Source: Scleroderma bovista
Taxonomy: Eukaryota; Basidiomycota; Agaricomycetes; Boletales; Sclerodermataceae
DNA length: 39,650 bases
NCBI GenBank assembly: GCA_037178675.1
Contig: JAYMGJ010000628.1
Location: 1 to 39,650, forward strand
Direction: 5' to 3'
The stretch's first letter is position 1; each line of letters opens with the position of its first letter. The position numbers and the translations under genes were made by a program. Below the pieces are notes generated by a model. The model saw only the letters and a list, made by a program, of their open reading frames with translations. It was not told where the DNA came from and did not search any database. Below, in pieces: positions 19,142-31,344 of this stretch.

Positions 19142-21930
19142 GCTTCAGGAAACCATCGCCGATACCCTTGCATTTCTTTCGTGGGTATTTTTAATTGTTT
19201 CCTTAAATTCGGAGTTCCCCGCCCTTGAACTTTGATGTATATCAAAAGACGACTTTCTCATCGGACATTATCATTTACTGAGGCTGTCTCGATACCGCTT
19301 CAAGTCCTACTATGATATAACTTTGGATCCGAATTGCTCGGAAAGCTTGGCATCCAAGTTCCGTGGTATGCATTCCTTCATTTTTCAGGACCTGGTTCGC
19401 ATCTCGATCATGTCCGCTGGGCAAAAAGGTTTGCCCATGGTCATCAAGCATTAAGAAAAGCTGTTGTCTTAGACCGGATATACTAGTTATCCAAGATAGT
19501 CCCCGGCCAGTATTCGCATGGCGAACGGGATCGCCACTTATTGTTCGGATAACGATCGAGCAGTAACTCCGGCTGCAGCCAACTGGGTGGTTCGAATGCT
19601 TCTCGGGTAGGTAATACGGCGCCATCTCGTCTACTCTCCAGAGGACTTGCTTTCCGATCATGCTGGTCCGTGGAGGAGAAAATTATCATCGATGCTTCCG
19701 TCGAGAATGTGTTCATCAGAAGTCTGTTCCCAATGATTTCTACGGTCCTCATCTAGCGGTAGTGCACCAATTATCTGGATATCATGCAGACCCGGGGCTG
19801 TTGGCAACGTCATGTTTGGAGGATGCTGTTTTACTTCAAGGTATAAAAGGGCGAGCGCCTGTGACACGATCTGACCTTGAATCCTTCCGTCTTCGCAGTT
19901 GCTTTGTCTCTTGTCTCATCGCGCTGTCGAACTACGACACTTCTTTTTCTCTTTCAGAGCAATCCCAGCATCGCGTGTCCGAGCAATCCTATGGCACGGA
20001 TTGGGCATTCGAAGGTGTTTGATTCGAGTAACTCGCATGTACACGCAACATGTAGAATACCAACGTTGAAATTCCCAAGATGACCCACCGCTCCGCCATG
20101 GACCAGAGTTGACTTGATATGTCGCCCCAAGAAGCCATACCCGTGTCCGAGGCCCCAAGCCCATCCTGGTGTTTCTGCACTATAAGAAGAAAATGCTATA
20201 CTTGTCTACAATTACGAGCCCCAAAGGGTTCATTGCCTAGGAAGACATCTGGATCCCAAAGCATCAAGCACAATGGTCACAATCCGATTGTCAGGCCGTT
20301 TAAGAGCCCCGTTGTGACGTCCGGGAAGCATTACTGTGGTAGACTGGAGACACATTATGAAAAGCAATTAAACACAAGGGGTCTGATAGTAGCGCTGATC
20401 ACCCAAAAAGATGACGCAATTCATTTTCTGAAGGGCAAATTCTAATCAGGTTCATGGAGGCAGTACAACTCAGCAAGAACGCCACGTTAGACGGAGTTGC
20501 TGAGCGATGACTGCGGGCGCCGAACGTCCGTGGTAGGTTAAAGTTGATTGATATTTTTTTCTTTACCGCAAGGGAAGTCATTGGCAACTTCATCAGTGCA
20601 CAGATATATCTTCCGAGTCGGACCTGTCACCGAGAATACAACGATGCGACTATCATAGCAGTGCATTGCCAATCTGCAAAGCGACCTCGGTCGCTGCCAC
20701 TCGAGTCAGCGATGCGCCACTGCAGCAATGATAGCGATTTGGTAGGCTGTGTGGAAGGTGGCGCCGAAATCATACAGGATATCGATGATCAATGAGCTAT
20801 CATACTCCTGCTTTGCCAGGATGGGCAAAAATCCCTTATGTAATCACGGCAACTTCCGCGCCATGTTCTACCGCCTAGTCATATTTGGCCTAAGCAAAGC
20901 ATGGACGGTCACGCTGCGAGGCATGGACGTGGCCACATCATATGTAGAGGTATGTAAAGGCTATGCCCGCTGTGATCGCCACTTATTGTGGTGGATTCGT
21001 TTAATGAGCACAACACTATGCTGTCATAATATGTACTAATCATCGTTCGTGGAGGCGAACCACACGACCTTCCTCAGGGAACCCCGCAATTTCTCTTCGT
21101 TGTCAGCCGAATAACTGCAATCGGGTATCCTTAGAGGATCAGATTGACCATGTGCCCCGTGCCACACGCGGGAATAAGGCTTGAGTCGCGAGTCCGCCGA
21201 TATATGGCTCTCAAGGTACCTCGTGCAATACGGCCATTTAGGGGTCGTGGTTTCAAGTTTGATACGGTGCAATGGCATAAACCACTCTGCACTTGTTATG
21301 AATCGAACAGCAGAGCCCACCTTGTAGCCACCACGGATTAACCGTCATCGAAATGCCCCGTCGGAACGCCTCTCAAGGCGATATTTTTTTGTCGGATAGT
21401 ACATATAATATCTTGGCAACGGGAAATGATACAGTTCAAATCGACAGTTTATTACGTCCTATAACCATAACAGACACTTGTTATTAGCAGGATTTCCCCG
21501 ATCTAACGTAACCTTTGTTGCGACTCGGTTTGAACCAGGTCGGTTTCCATATTGGGACCCACCTGGCACTGTTCCAACTCCCCACTAGTAGTGGATCTGG
21601 TGGATCCTGCCATCTATAGTCCGCACCTATGTTGACACAGTTTTAGGTTGGTGCGTCATCGCATGGATCTTTTGAACTTGGTCGAGCCGCACTTCATCCT
21701 AATGCTGTGGCTCACCGAATTGAGATCTTGTTTGACACTTGAGATTGCGGTCCTCCCTCGCGTCGTTATGAGCACGGCAACTGTAGGTCCGTAGCTGCAT
21801 CACAGGATGTTGACCGATCAGTCTAAAGTTTACGCGTGGTTGGCGATGCTAAAATTGCCTCAAAACCTGCAAGGTGTTAAGCAGGCGCCATTCTCACCTC
21901 TCACCTCACACGACTCTGAAAGAAACAATC
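19142..21930. other. Gene-poor stretch upstream of the pigment cluster
   Basis: No gene could be recognised in 2.8 kb on either strand. Open frames of 80-130 codons occur on the minus strand at 19275-20180, one with a hydrophobic start (MAERWVILGISTLVFYML), but they do not join into a family I know and show no catalytic motif. The last few hundred bases must contain the aminotransferase promoter. No TATA box was clear. Confidence 0.45.
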
Positions 21931-23674
21931 ATGGTCTACATCCATTCCCCCCGTGACCGATCTGAGGCTGGTCCCAAGAAACGTCAGACCGACCTATCCC
22001 GCCACCTGTCTGCGGAGGCCCGGGTGCGGCTTCCTAACCCTATCAAAACCATTTGGAAAGTTGCACAAGTCAAACCTGGGACAATCAACATGGGGAATGG
22101 TACGGAATTCACTGACCGATGCAATTATATTTATTCATTCGTGTCATGCAGGTGATCCACATCACACCTTGTACCCTGTCTGTGAAATGAATTTTGTCGT
22201 TCCATCCATTGACGAAGCGAATCCAGTACAAGCATGGAGGGCTGGCACTGGGGAGCAGCAGATTATCGCATCATACAAGGACGAGCCATGTGCACTGAGC
22301 CTTAGAACAGCCCTAGCTTATGGCGCTGGTGCAGGTCTCAAGCATGTCCGAGACGTCCTTGCAGACCTTAACAACCGAATCCATGCTCCGCCGAACCACA
22401 CGGTCTCACTCAGTCTTGGAAATGCAGATGCCTTGACAAAATGTTTCCGACTCTTTGGTGATCCAGGCGACGCCTTCCTCTGCGAAGAGTTTACCTTTTC
22501 TGCGATGACCAATGCTGCCCTCCCTCTTGGCATCAATTGGGTTCCTATCCGGATGGACAAGGATGGCCTTATTCCCTCCGATATGGAAAGGGTCTTGTCC
22601 AGTTGGGACGAACATGCGCAAGGCAAACGACCACATGTCTTGTACACCATCCCGTAAGGCTCTTTCTTTGTGGTGATCTCCCTTCCCTAACACACATATT
22701 CACAGATGTTCTCAAAACCCCACAGGGAGTACCCTTCCTGAAGAAAGACGTCGACAGATATATGAAATTGCTCGGGAATTTGATGTCATCATTCTGGAGG
22801 ATGATCCGTATTTCTTTCTCCAATACGACCTCGACATCGAGACAGCCACTTTGGAATCGTATGGGTTCACCCGCGCTATGGCCGAGGTCCTTCCTCGGTC
22901 CTTCCTATCCATGGATTACGATGGCCGTGTGGTCCGCTTGGATAGGTATGTTATACCGATCTCCGCGGGAGAACTTATCTAACTCACATGTCTTTCTGGA
23001 CAGTTTCAGTAAAATCCTTGCCCCTGGCATGCGGCTTGGCTGGGTTACCTGCAACGACCTCTTTTCAGAGAAGTTGGACATGTTGACAGACTCGTCCTCT
23101 CAACACCCCCACGGGTTGGGACAAGCATTCGTCTCAGAGCTATTGGGAAGCCACGGTTGGGGAATCGACGGCTTTATGAAATGGGTTTCATCTCTCTGCC
23201 GCGAGTACGAACGCCGCCGCAACCTCTTTATGGAAGTCTTCCGACGGGAGGTCCAAGTCACCGGGCTGGCGACCGCCGAAACTCCCAAGTCTGGCATGTT
23301 TGTCTGGATCAAGATTGACTTGGAACGCCATGCAAGGTACAGGAAGATAGAGAACCCGGAGTACCCAGGCGGTCCGATTTCCAATACTGCAGAGCTGATG
23401 AACGAGCTGTTCCGGAAACTCCTGGACTGTGGTCTCGTGATGATGCCCGCGTCCACGTTCGCCATGCCAGGTCGCATTGGACAGTGCCCGGCCGATGGCC
23501 ACATCAGTGATGTGCGTACTCATTTTTCTTTGAGAGCCGTACAACTAGGTCCTGACATTCATTCGATGCTAGCGCGTCAACTACTTCAGAGCGACGTTTG
23601 TGGGTACGGATGAAGTTATCGAAAATGGTCTTGGGATCTTTTCTCGAGGCCTGGAAGAGTTTTTCTCCTTGTAA
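21931..23674 (+). CDS. atrD: Aromatic (L-tyrosine) aminotransferase of atromentin biosynthesis
   Basis: Five exons (21931-22099, 22152-22653, 22706-22945, 23004-23511, 23573-23674) give 506 residues of a fold-type I, PLP-dependent aminotransferase. It should transfer the amino group of L-tyrosine to 2-oxoglutarate, yielding 4-hydroxyphenylpyruvate for the quinone synthetase. Seen: the substrate/cofactor-loop motif NPTG at 228-231, LEDDPY with Asp256 and Tyr259 that hold the PLP ring, and the Schiff-base Lys307 in DSFSKILAPGMRLGW. The last exon (RVNYFRATF and the C-terminal helix) was found by family resemblance after an intron with donor GTGCGT. The start has A at -3 and G at +4. It is convergent with the oxidoreductase gene and in the same cluster as the synthetase. 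The symbol follows Tapinella atrD; Serpula calls it AMT1. Confidence 0.92.
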
Positions 23675-23770
23675 TTTCAAAACTCTTGAGATATTCATTT
23701 TGGTTGTTGCATATAGATTACACACAGGGGAACCATCTACATAATATCTGGCATATGTGGGGCGTGGGCG

Positions 23771-24290
23771 CGCCAACGACCTTGTATATTAGTGACAACC
23801 GTATGCTTACAGTCATCTATTTATGCTTCCCATGCGTATGTACCTGCTCTTGTACTTATGTATGTTGTACGTTACTTGCATTGAATTCACTGTCAGTGTC
23901 GCTGCCCCTTGTCGAATTGGTGTTCAGTATGCGTCAGCTCAGTGCCATTGTCTACGTACGTGCAAAAGTCCTGCTTATCAAAAATGATAATCTTCATTAG
24001 CACCTATGTAGTACTATGTAGTACTTAATACCGCCAACGACCTTGTATATTAGTGACATCTATATGCTTATACAGTCATCTTTTTATGCTTCCCATGGGT
24101 ACCTACTACTTGCTCTTGTACTGATGTATGTTGTACGTTACTTGCATTGAATTCACTGTCAGTGTCACTGCCTCTTGTCGAATCGGTGCTGGTGTGCGTC
24201 AGCTGAGCTCAGTGTTGTCTCCGGGCCACAGCAAGGGCTTATGTTACGTGCAAAAGTCGCGCTTACAAGTCAAAAAGGATAACCCCCTGT
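23771..24290. repeat. Tandem duplication of about 261 bp between convergent genes
   Basis: The sequence starting CGCCAACGACCTTGTATATT at 23771 recurs at 24032, and the similarity continues for about 220-250 bp with roughly 85% identity (shared ATGTTGTACGTTACTTGCAT and GAATTCACTGTCAGTGT). The two units are separated by ATGTAGTAC short repeats. They fill the space between the stops of the aminotransferase and the oxidoreductase, and may contain the 3' ends of both transcripts. Confidence 0.8.
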
Positions 24291-24424
24291 GTACATAGTA
24301 CTCAATACCAGCATTTGTTAGGTGTACAACAAAGTAGTAGTTCATTGGCATTCACCCTAGTCGTTGAGCATAATACAAACAATTAATACTGGTTCCTTGG
24401 ATAAAAGTATAGTCAAAACTTGTA

Positions 24425-25635
24425 TCAAGGTACAATAACGGATCGAATATGTGCAGACCGGGTCAAAATTTCTTTCAGCGCATCACGCACAGAGCCGATA
24501 TCCTTCATCTCCACCGTCTTGACTCCCTTCGGCCCTTCAAACACCCCACTGTCGATCTTCGATGCCAGCTCATCCAGGAAAGCCTTGATTTCCAGAGAAT
24601 TTAATATGCTCGATTTCATACCTTTCAGGGTCAACGCTTTGGTGTAGAAGGTGCGCAAGTTGATGGGGAACATCCCATCCTTTGCGTGAGCGGCCATCAC
24701 GATAACACGGCCAGTGCCGACTGGTGTCATCGTGAAGAGAGCATCGTTGAGAGGCTGCTCATACCCAGCACAGTCAAGAAGAACATCAATCTTGTTCTGG
24801 AGGCCTTCTTTGGCGATAGCGTCGCGGATGGCAGTACCAGAGGTGAGCTCGATAGGCGTCACATAGGACACTGGCGTGGCATTGGCGAGAGATGTGTACG
24901 TGCCGAAAATCCGGGCGCCGCGATCTCTGCATAGTTGGGCCGCAGCAGCACCGATGCCACCACGAGCGCCTGATAGCGTTTTGGAGGAGTTCTTGGTCAG
25001 CTACTACCGGACTTATGAAAACCCGCCGAGGAATCCCTACATACCGATGATGATGACATTGTCACCCGTCTTAACGCCTGCGAGCGTATTCACCGTGATC
25101 CATGCGCAGAGCCATGGGAGCGTCATACTTCCCGCTTCCGTGTGGCTCAACGTCTTTGGTTTCCGGCTCAGGGCTGCCACCGGAACCTTGACGAACCTGG
25201 TAGAAAAAGGGTAAGTTCAGCGATATGAAAGATCTAGTAATAGTAGAAGCGTTACCGCTCCCATGCCTTACTCGGCGAATGTTCCGTCGGAGGTGAATCC
25301 TCTATCGCTCCCCGTTCCCCACACATCTGCACCGAGCCATTCTTGAAGCGGGGTCCCTGCATCATCCAATGCTTCGACGACTTCTCCTGAAAAATCTCTT
25401 CCTGATGTGCGGGGTGTCGTAACAAAAAGAAGCATGCCAAGGACGGCTGCCGCATCGGACTGCGTTACGACGGGTTAGCGTTAACCAAGTTGCAGAAGGG
25501 AAACGGATTTACGCCATTGATCCCAGCGGCTCTAACTCGTATTAAGGCCTCCCCAGGAGCCAAGGAGGGTTTTTCGACATTGCTCAATGCGAGGTCATCG
25601 AATGAGCCGGTTTTCTCGAACCTCAGTGCTTGCAT
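24425..25635 (-). CDS. Medium-chain dehydrogenase/reductase of the atromentin cluster
   Basis: Exons 25635-25513, 25459-25272, 25196-25045 and 24969-24425 encode 335 residues. The N-terminal GroES-like domain contains GRDFSGEVVEA and ADVWGTGSDRGFTSDGTFAE. The Rossmann domain has the NAD(P) motif VIIIGARGGIGAAAAQL at about 150-166. The usual zinc ligands are missing: there is no GHE motif and no structural Cys cluster. It is therefore closer to quinone oxidoreductase/enoyl reductase-like MDR enzymes than to zinc alcohol dehydrogenases, although the literature usually labels this cluster gene an alcohol dehydrogenase. Substrate unknown; reduction of a quinone or of an aromatic keto acid are possibilities. 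Introns are 53, 75 and 75 nt, and all frames join. Confidence 0.88.
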
Positions 25636-27745
25636 GGTCAGATTGCGAGAGGAGAGGTAGTATCTGGGTGTTCCCCACTTCGTCAAATACCTCCAAGACA
25701 TAGGACGGCAGATAGTACCCACCTTGCTGGGCGGAAAGAATGGAGTGAAATGTTTCCTGGACAGAGTATGGGTATTCAGTGAGGCCATGCCCGATAACTA
25801 AAATAGTTTCCACATGGTACCACAGCGACCCAGGTTCATCATCATCGCTCTACCTGCACATGGCTTAGTGTGCCTCCGGTACGGATTGCCATGTCGTTCT
25901 ACCAGCGCAAACTTGTCGCACTCACCTCAGAAGCGGCCGACCCGCGTGTGCAGATCCTCACAAATACCGCCTGGGGGACAGCTATGGAAGCTATTTGGCA
26001 GTGTGATTGCTCCCCAAGTTAAAAATTTCACTAGGCTATCCGAATCATTCGGTTACTTAACCATTTATGGAAACCAAACCAGTCACGTGTGGATTGAACC
26101 AGCTCATTCATTCCGGGACACATCTATTCCTGATCTCCACATGCATTGTGGCGCTGTGTCCGCTTTGCGAGCGAATCTACCGTATGATGCGAAGCATATG
26201 GAGGCCCTACGGAACATGGTCAGACATGAACCGACCAGACATATCCTCCACCTTGAGTGAGCAACCTCGCCGAGGAAGCGTCGGTCACAATTGGCTACCC
26301 CAGTGTGCCATGGCCTCTATTTATAGATCGAAGAACATACTACTAGCGTCTTCTGGTGGCCACTTTCATTCCGACTTTGTCAGACATGATCTGGCCGCCG
26401 ATCGGGAACTACAAATATACTAGTACGTGGAATAACCACTTACATCATGCTTCGCCAAGCCCAACTTTGTTTGGGAAGAGAGCACCATTGCAGGGTCCCA
26501 AATCCATGCCATTTTGCATGAATGCAAGCAAAAATTCCTTCTTCCCAGCAGCTAAGCATTGCCCATGTCATGATGTCTGGCATCTCGTTGTCACACCAGC
26601 AAAGACGCGCTCTGGAGAAATAATTCAGCCGTGTCGACAGCGGCGATGTTATCCTGTGTTCGTGAAAGTACGAGTCAGCATGTCGCTTGGTAACTCACCC
26701 TCCAATTCCATAAGTTCGCGCGCAGCCTCCTCAACTGAGATCTTTCGAGGGTCGCCAGAGTAGATCTTCAATTCATGATAAGCAGAGTGACAATTGGAAA
26801 AAGATCTAGTGCATGTGGAGACTCGGCGGGCAGTGTCGGGCGTGTCCTAATGGAGAGAGAGAGAGAGAAAGATGGCAAAAGTGCGGGATGTACTTAGAGC
26901 CAACAAACCGCATCATGGATAAAAACATACTGGATCGGGAGAAGCAAGTGTGTGGCTGATCAGTGACGCGTTACCTAATCGAGCACCGTTGACGAAGGCC
27001 TATCGGACATCCGCTAGCCACACATGTCAATCGAAACACGGCGGGTTCCCGAAAACTGCAGTGTGATGTAATCGCCTTTCCAAGTCACCTTGGATTTTTG
27101 CAATGCATATCGATACTGTGGTCCGTGAGCTGTACTCTGCGATACCGCTAACCCAACCCCTCCGCGATGGTCATGCGGATGGCCTGGTAGTGTACTTCGG
27201 CAATCAAACTTAAGGATTGCACTAATTCTTGCCGGTGATGGACGGCTTGGCGGTGTCCTCATTAATTACGTAATTGATGGATGCTTCACCGCTTTAGGAT
27301 TGGCTCCTTTTTGCAAAATTCAACGCAGAGCGCCTCATATGTTGAACTAGTAGTAGTCATGGTTCGCGGAGGCTTTATTCCGGTGCGTTTCTTCGTAATG
27401 GCACTAGTACAGCCTTGCTCCATGTCGCACTTGCCGTCGTTCACGACGCGCCGGCCAAATGCCGCTGAGTGGCCCGCATGCTCTCATGCAGTGTGCAGGT
27501 CAGTGCAGTTGACGGATTTTCGGTTCGTGCATGGTTACTCGATCTCATACCTTACCAGTGTAAGATCATTGCCTTACTTGGGCGAAATTTTGCGCTGATT
27601 GGTCGGTCAATTGGTGGAGAAACACGCAAGATATGACATCCCTCATGCCTATAAAAGCTCGGAGGTCCAAGGAGGTCCGAGCAACACAACTTCTTTCCAT
27701 CTCATTCAGAACATCCACCCTTCAGACTATACTCTACTTTCATCA
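25636..27745. other. Divergent intergenic region of the pigment cluster
   Basis: This 2.1 kb separates the starts of the oxidoreductase (-) and the quinone synthetase (+). No gene is secure. A short minus-strand stretch near 26760-26690 (ISVEEAARELMELE) looks protein-like but cannot be extended across credible introns. A (GA)n run lies at about 26851-26869. The region should hold shared or separate regulatory sites. Confidence 0.45.
27597..27656 (+). promoter_or_regulatory. Quinone synthetase core promoter
   Basis: TATAAAA at 27650-27656 lies about 90 bp before the start codon. Two inverted CCAAT boxes (ATTGG) lie just upstream, at about 27598-27602 and 27611-27615. This is a conventional strong fungal promoter layout. 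Activity is inferred. Confidence 0.55.
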
Positions 27746-30700
27746 ATGGCCCCTACCGCTATCTTCAACAATGTCTCTGTTGACTCTTCCGACGCCATCC
27801 ACCAGCTGAAAGCTTCCCTTAAACGGACCCCTGAAACGCTGCTCGACGTCCTTGAGCAGTCAGTTGCCCGGTATCCCAATCACGAGTTGGGCTTCATTAC
27901 CTCCTCGGCACACGACTCCTCCATCCAGACCAAGACCTTCCGCGAGTTCGAGCACCATGCCCGCTCTCTCGCTCAAGCCATGCTCGCCTGGGGAAAACCC
28001 ACCGGCTCAGTCGTCGTTGTTTACCTCACTGAACACGAAGAGAACATGACGGCTGTATGGGCCTGCTTGCTCGCTGGCCTCGTGCCTTGCCTTCAGCCCG
28101 CCTTGAGCGCGCAACAGTCGCACAAGGAAGGGCACGTCGGTCACATCAAAGGTCTTTTTGGCTCAGCCATCTGGTTGACCAACGAGACTGGCGCAGAGCA
28201 ACTGCTCTCTATCCCTGATCTCGAGATCCACTTGTACTCGGAATTGAAGGAATCCGCAGCGGCCTCCATGTCCTTGGACTTCAAAGCCCATGAACCCAAC
28301 GCTGATGACGAAGCACTCCTGTTTTTGACTTCGGGATCCACCGGCTTCTCGAAGGCGGTAGTGCACACCCACCGCACGCTGCTGGCAGCTTGCCACGCCA
28401 AGGGCGCAAGCTATGGCTTGACCTCAGACACCAAGATCCTTAATTGTGAGCGGGAGTCACTGACTCTGTCTGAACTGGAAAGCTAATACTTCGTGCAGGG
28501 GTTGGATTCGACCACGTTGCTGGCTCCATCGAAATGCACATCGCACCTCTGTTGTACGGTGCCCCGCAGCTCCACGTACACCCGTCTGCTATTCTTTCGG
28601 ACCCCCTTCTCTACCTCCGCTTAATCGAAGAGAAGGTCGGTGTCATTGATCTGATTCTCAGTTATGCTTAACTGACCATCCTTTGTAAAGGGCATCGAAA
28701 TTGCTTTCGCTCCAAACTTCCTTCTTGCAAAGCTCACTCGTGACCTTGAAAAGCGCAGTGAACTATTTGGAACGTTTAACCTGTCTTCGCTCAGGCGGAT
28801 TAACAGTGGCGGCGAAGCGGTCGTCAGCAAGACAGCACAGGCCTTTACTACGACACTCAAAAACCTTTCCAATGATCCTAACTGGTCCTTCGTTATCTCT
28901 GCCGGCTTCGGCATGACAGAGACTTGGTTAGTGCGGGTTTTAACCAAACATTGGATACTTGCTGATCGCTCCTTAGTGCCGGTTGTATCTATGACCCCAT
29001 TGATGTCTTGGCCACCCCTCCCGCCCACGAGTTCCTTGAGCTCGGCACCCCTATCCCTGGCTGTGAAATGCGCATTGTCGATCCCGCTGATGGGATGACT
29101 CTTCGCCCTGATGGCGAGAGCGGCGAACTGCAAGTCCGCGGTTCCATGGTATTCGTCCGCTACTACAACAACGCCGACGCGACCACTTCCAGCTTTGTTG
29201 AAGGCGGCTGGTACCGCACTGGCGACATCGGCATCATCGAGAACAACAAGATGAGACTCAGCGGACGCATCAAGGACACCGTCATTGTCCACGGTGTCTC
29301 TTATGGTATCCCCGAGCTCGAGACTCACCTCCAGAACGTCGAGGGTGTTACCCACTCCTTCCTCGCTGCAGCGCCATACCGTGCACCTGGTCAGGACACC
29401 GAAGGCTTTGTCGTCTTCTATGCGCCAACGTTCAGTCTTGATGACGAAGACGCTCCGGCTAAATTGTTTGCCACGCATCGCGCCCTCCGTGACATTTCAG
29501 TCAAGATGATCACGCTCCCTCCTCAACACATCATTCCTATCCCCGTCAACCAGATGGAGAAGACCACCCTTGGAAAGCTCTCGAGAGCCCGCCTTGTCAA
29601 ACAATTCAAGGAGGGTCAACTCGCCCAGCACATTGCCCGCGCGGAGGAGTTGTTGAGCATCGCTCGTGGTGCCACCTTCGTGGCCCCCTCGACTGAGACA
29701 GAGAAGACCCTTGCTGGTATCTACGCTGACATCTTCAACGCCAGCATCAGCGATGTTTCTGCAAGCGATAACTTCTTCGAGCTCGGTGGCACGTCCATTG
29801 ATGTCATCAGGTACGTGGTGGTAACTGCGGGGTAAATCACACATCGCTAATTTAGAACACAGACTTAAGCGTGAGGGAGAGGGTGCCTTTGGGTTGCCTG
29901 AGATTCCTACCATCCAGATCCTCAAGCACCCCGTGCTCTCCAGCTTGGCGAGCTACATTGATCGTCTGTGCTCCAAGGAGGGAAGCCAGGAGGAGTACGA
30001 CCCCATCGTGCCTCTCCAGCTGACTGGCGACAAGACCCCCATCTTCATGGTACACCCCGGTGTCGGCGAAGTCCTCATTTTCGTCAACCTCGCCAAGTAC
30101 TTCCAAAACGAGCGGCCATTCTACGCGCTCCGTGCCCGTGGCTTCGAGCCAAACCACACGTTCTTCACTTCTATGGATGAGATGGTGTCCACCTACGCGG
30201 CCGCTGTCAAGCGCACGCAGCCCAAGGGCCCATACGCCATCGCTGGTTACTCATACGGTGGTGTAGTCGCCTTCGAGGTCGCGAAGCGCTTGGAGGCAAT
30301 GGGCGAAGAAGTCAAATTCACCGGTCTGATCAACATTCCCCCTCACATCGCTGACCGCATGCACGAGATCGACTGGACGAGCGGCATGCTCAACCTCGCA
30401 TATTTCCTCGGTCTTGTTTCCAAACAGGACGCTGTCGACCTCACGCCCTCTTTGAGGCCCTTGACCCGTCTGGAGCAGCTCGAGGTTGTCTGGAAGCTCT
30501 CCCCGCCTGAACGTCTCGTGGAGTTGCAATTGACACCTCAGAAACTCGACCACTGGGTCGACATCGCTGGCTCCCTGATCGAGTGTGGCAAGGAATACAA
30601 CCCTTCGGGTTCAGTCTGTGAGTAAAATGTTTTGATCAATCCGCGTCTTCCGATGAACTCATGTGCCCACGATGACAGCTTCGGTTGATGTGTTCTATGC

Positions 30701-30884
30701 CATCCCTCTTAAGGGAAGCAAATCTGACTGGTTGAACAACCAACTCAAGCCATGGGCGGGTTTCAGCAGGGGCGAGCCCTCGTATACCGACGTCCCGGGA
30801 CAACACTATACTCTCATGGACTTCGACCACGTGCCACAATTCCAGAAGATCTTCCGTTCCCGTCTCGAGGCTCGCGGGCTCTAA
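27746..30884 (+). CDS. atrA: Atromentin/quinone synthetase (NRPS-like, A-T-TE)
   Basis: Six exons (27746-28445, 28499-28635, 28691-28926, 28977-29810, 29863-30617, 30679-30884) give 955 residues, the normal length. The adenylation domain holds TSGSTG at 195-200, GMTE at 353-356, YRTGD at 437-441 and a C-terminal EKTTLGKLSRARL. The carrier domain has LGGTS with phosphopantetheine Ser631. The thioesterase has nucleophile Ser766 in GYSYGG and likely His930. There is no condensation domain, as expected for enzymes that couple two aromatic 2-oxo acids. The enzyme should adenylate 4-hydroxyphenylpyruvate made by the aminotransferase and form atromentin by thioesterase-catalysed double C-C coupling. 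At +27 from Ser766, where type I thioesterases usually have the triad Asp, the residue is Asn793. Related enzymes make polyporic acid, so the substrate call rests on family and context. The 49-codon upstream extension lacks coding character, so the ATG after the TATA box is used. Confidence 0.93.
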
Positions 30885-31344
30885 AACATCCAGCACGGGT
30901 CAATTGGTTTCTCTCATCGCTCGCCATATATCATCGTCTCTCATGGATTATGTGTTTGCTTTTTTTAATTGGCTATTATGTATTTCTTGATCATTGTAGA
31001 CAAGCCACACTGGCTTTTATCTTATGCAAATGTTGTTAAACTATCACTGCCAATCTAGATGTGTTCAGCTGATGACTATATTTCCGGTGTGACTTGAAGA
31101 ACACCGGTGTATTTTGATGCCCACCTCTCTGAATGACAAGCTGGAAACCATTGCAAGAAGATCCTCGCACTCAGTCACGCTCAGTGCCCAGTGGTCGCTT
31201 GGATTAGAATCGACGTTTTTGTTTGCTGATTAGGGAATGTTCTCAACTCTCCGCCTGCCGGACCTGGTCTGCATTTACGGAACCAAATAAACTTGTTGCA
31301 AAGCCGAACCAAGTTATTTTCACTTCGTGTTTACCACTTCGCTA
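30885..31344. other. Intergenic, 3' flank of the synthetase
   Basis: AT-rich sequence follows the stop codon, with no coding frame or repeat. A T-rich run at about 30960-30970 may be part of the 3' UTR. Confidence 0.5.

Noticed and set aside
19275..20180. Possible membrane-anchored enzyme (P450-like) on the minus strand
   Set aside because: One frame begins with a hydrophobic segment, but no heme-binding FxxGxxxCxG, ExxR or other P450 motif was found, and the pieces do not splice together.
26690..26830. Small gene in the synthetase-oxidoreductase gap
   Set aside because: The peptide ISVEEAARELMELE looks real, but neither available intron restores a frame, and no start or stop exons were found.
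28621..29478. 285-codon open frame on the minus strand
   Set aside because: It lies antisense to the quinone synthetase exons, whose plus-strand reading has all family motifs. The minus frame follows from codon bias and matches no protein.
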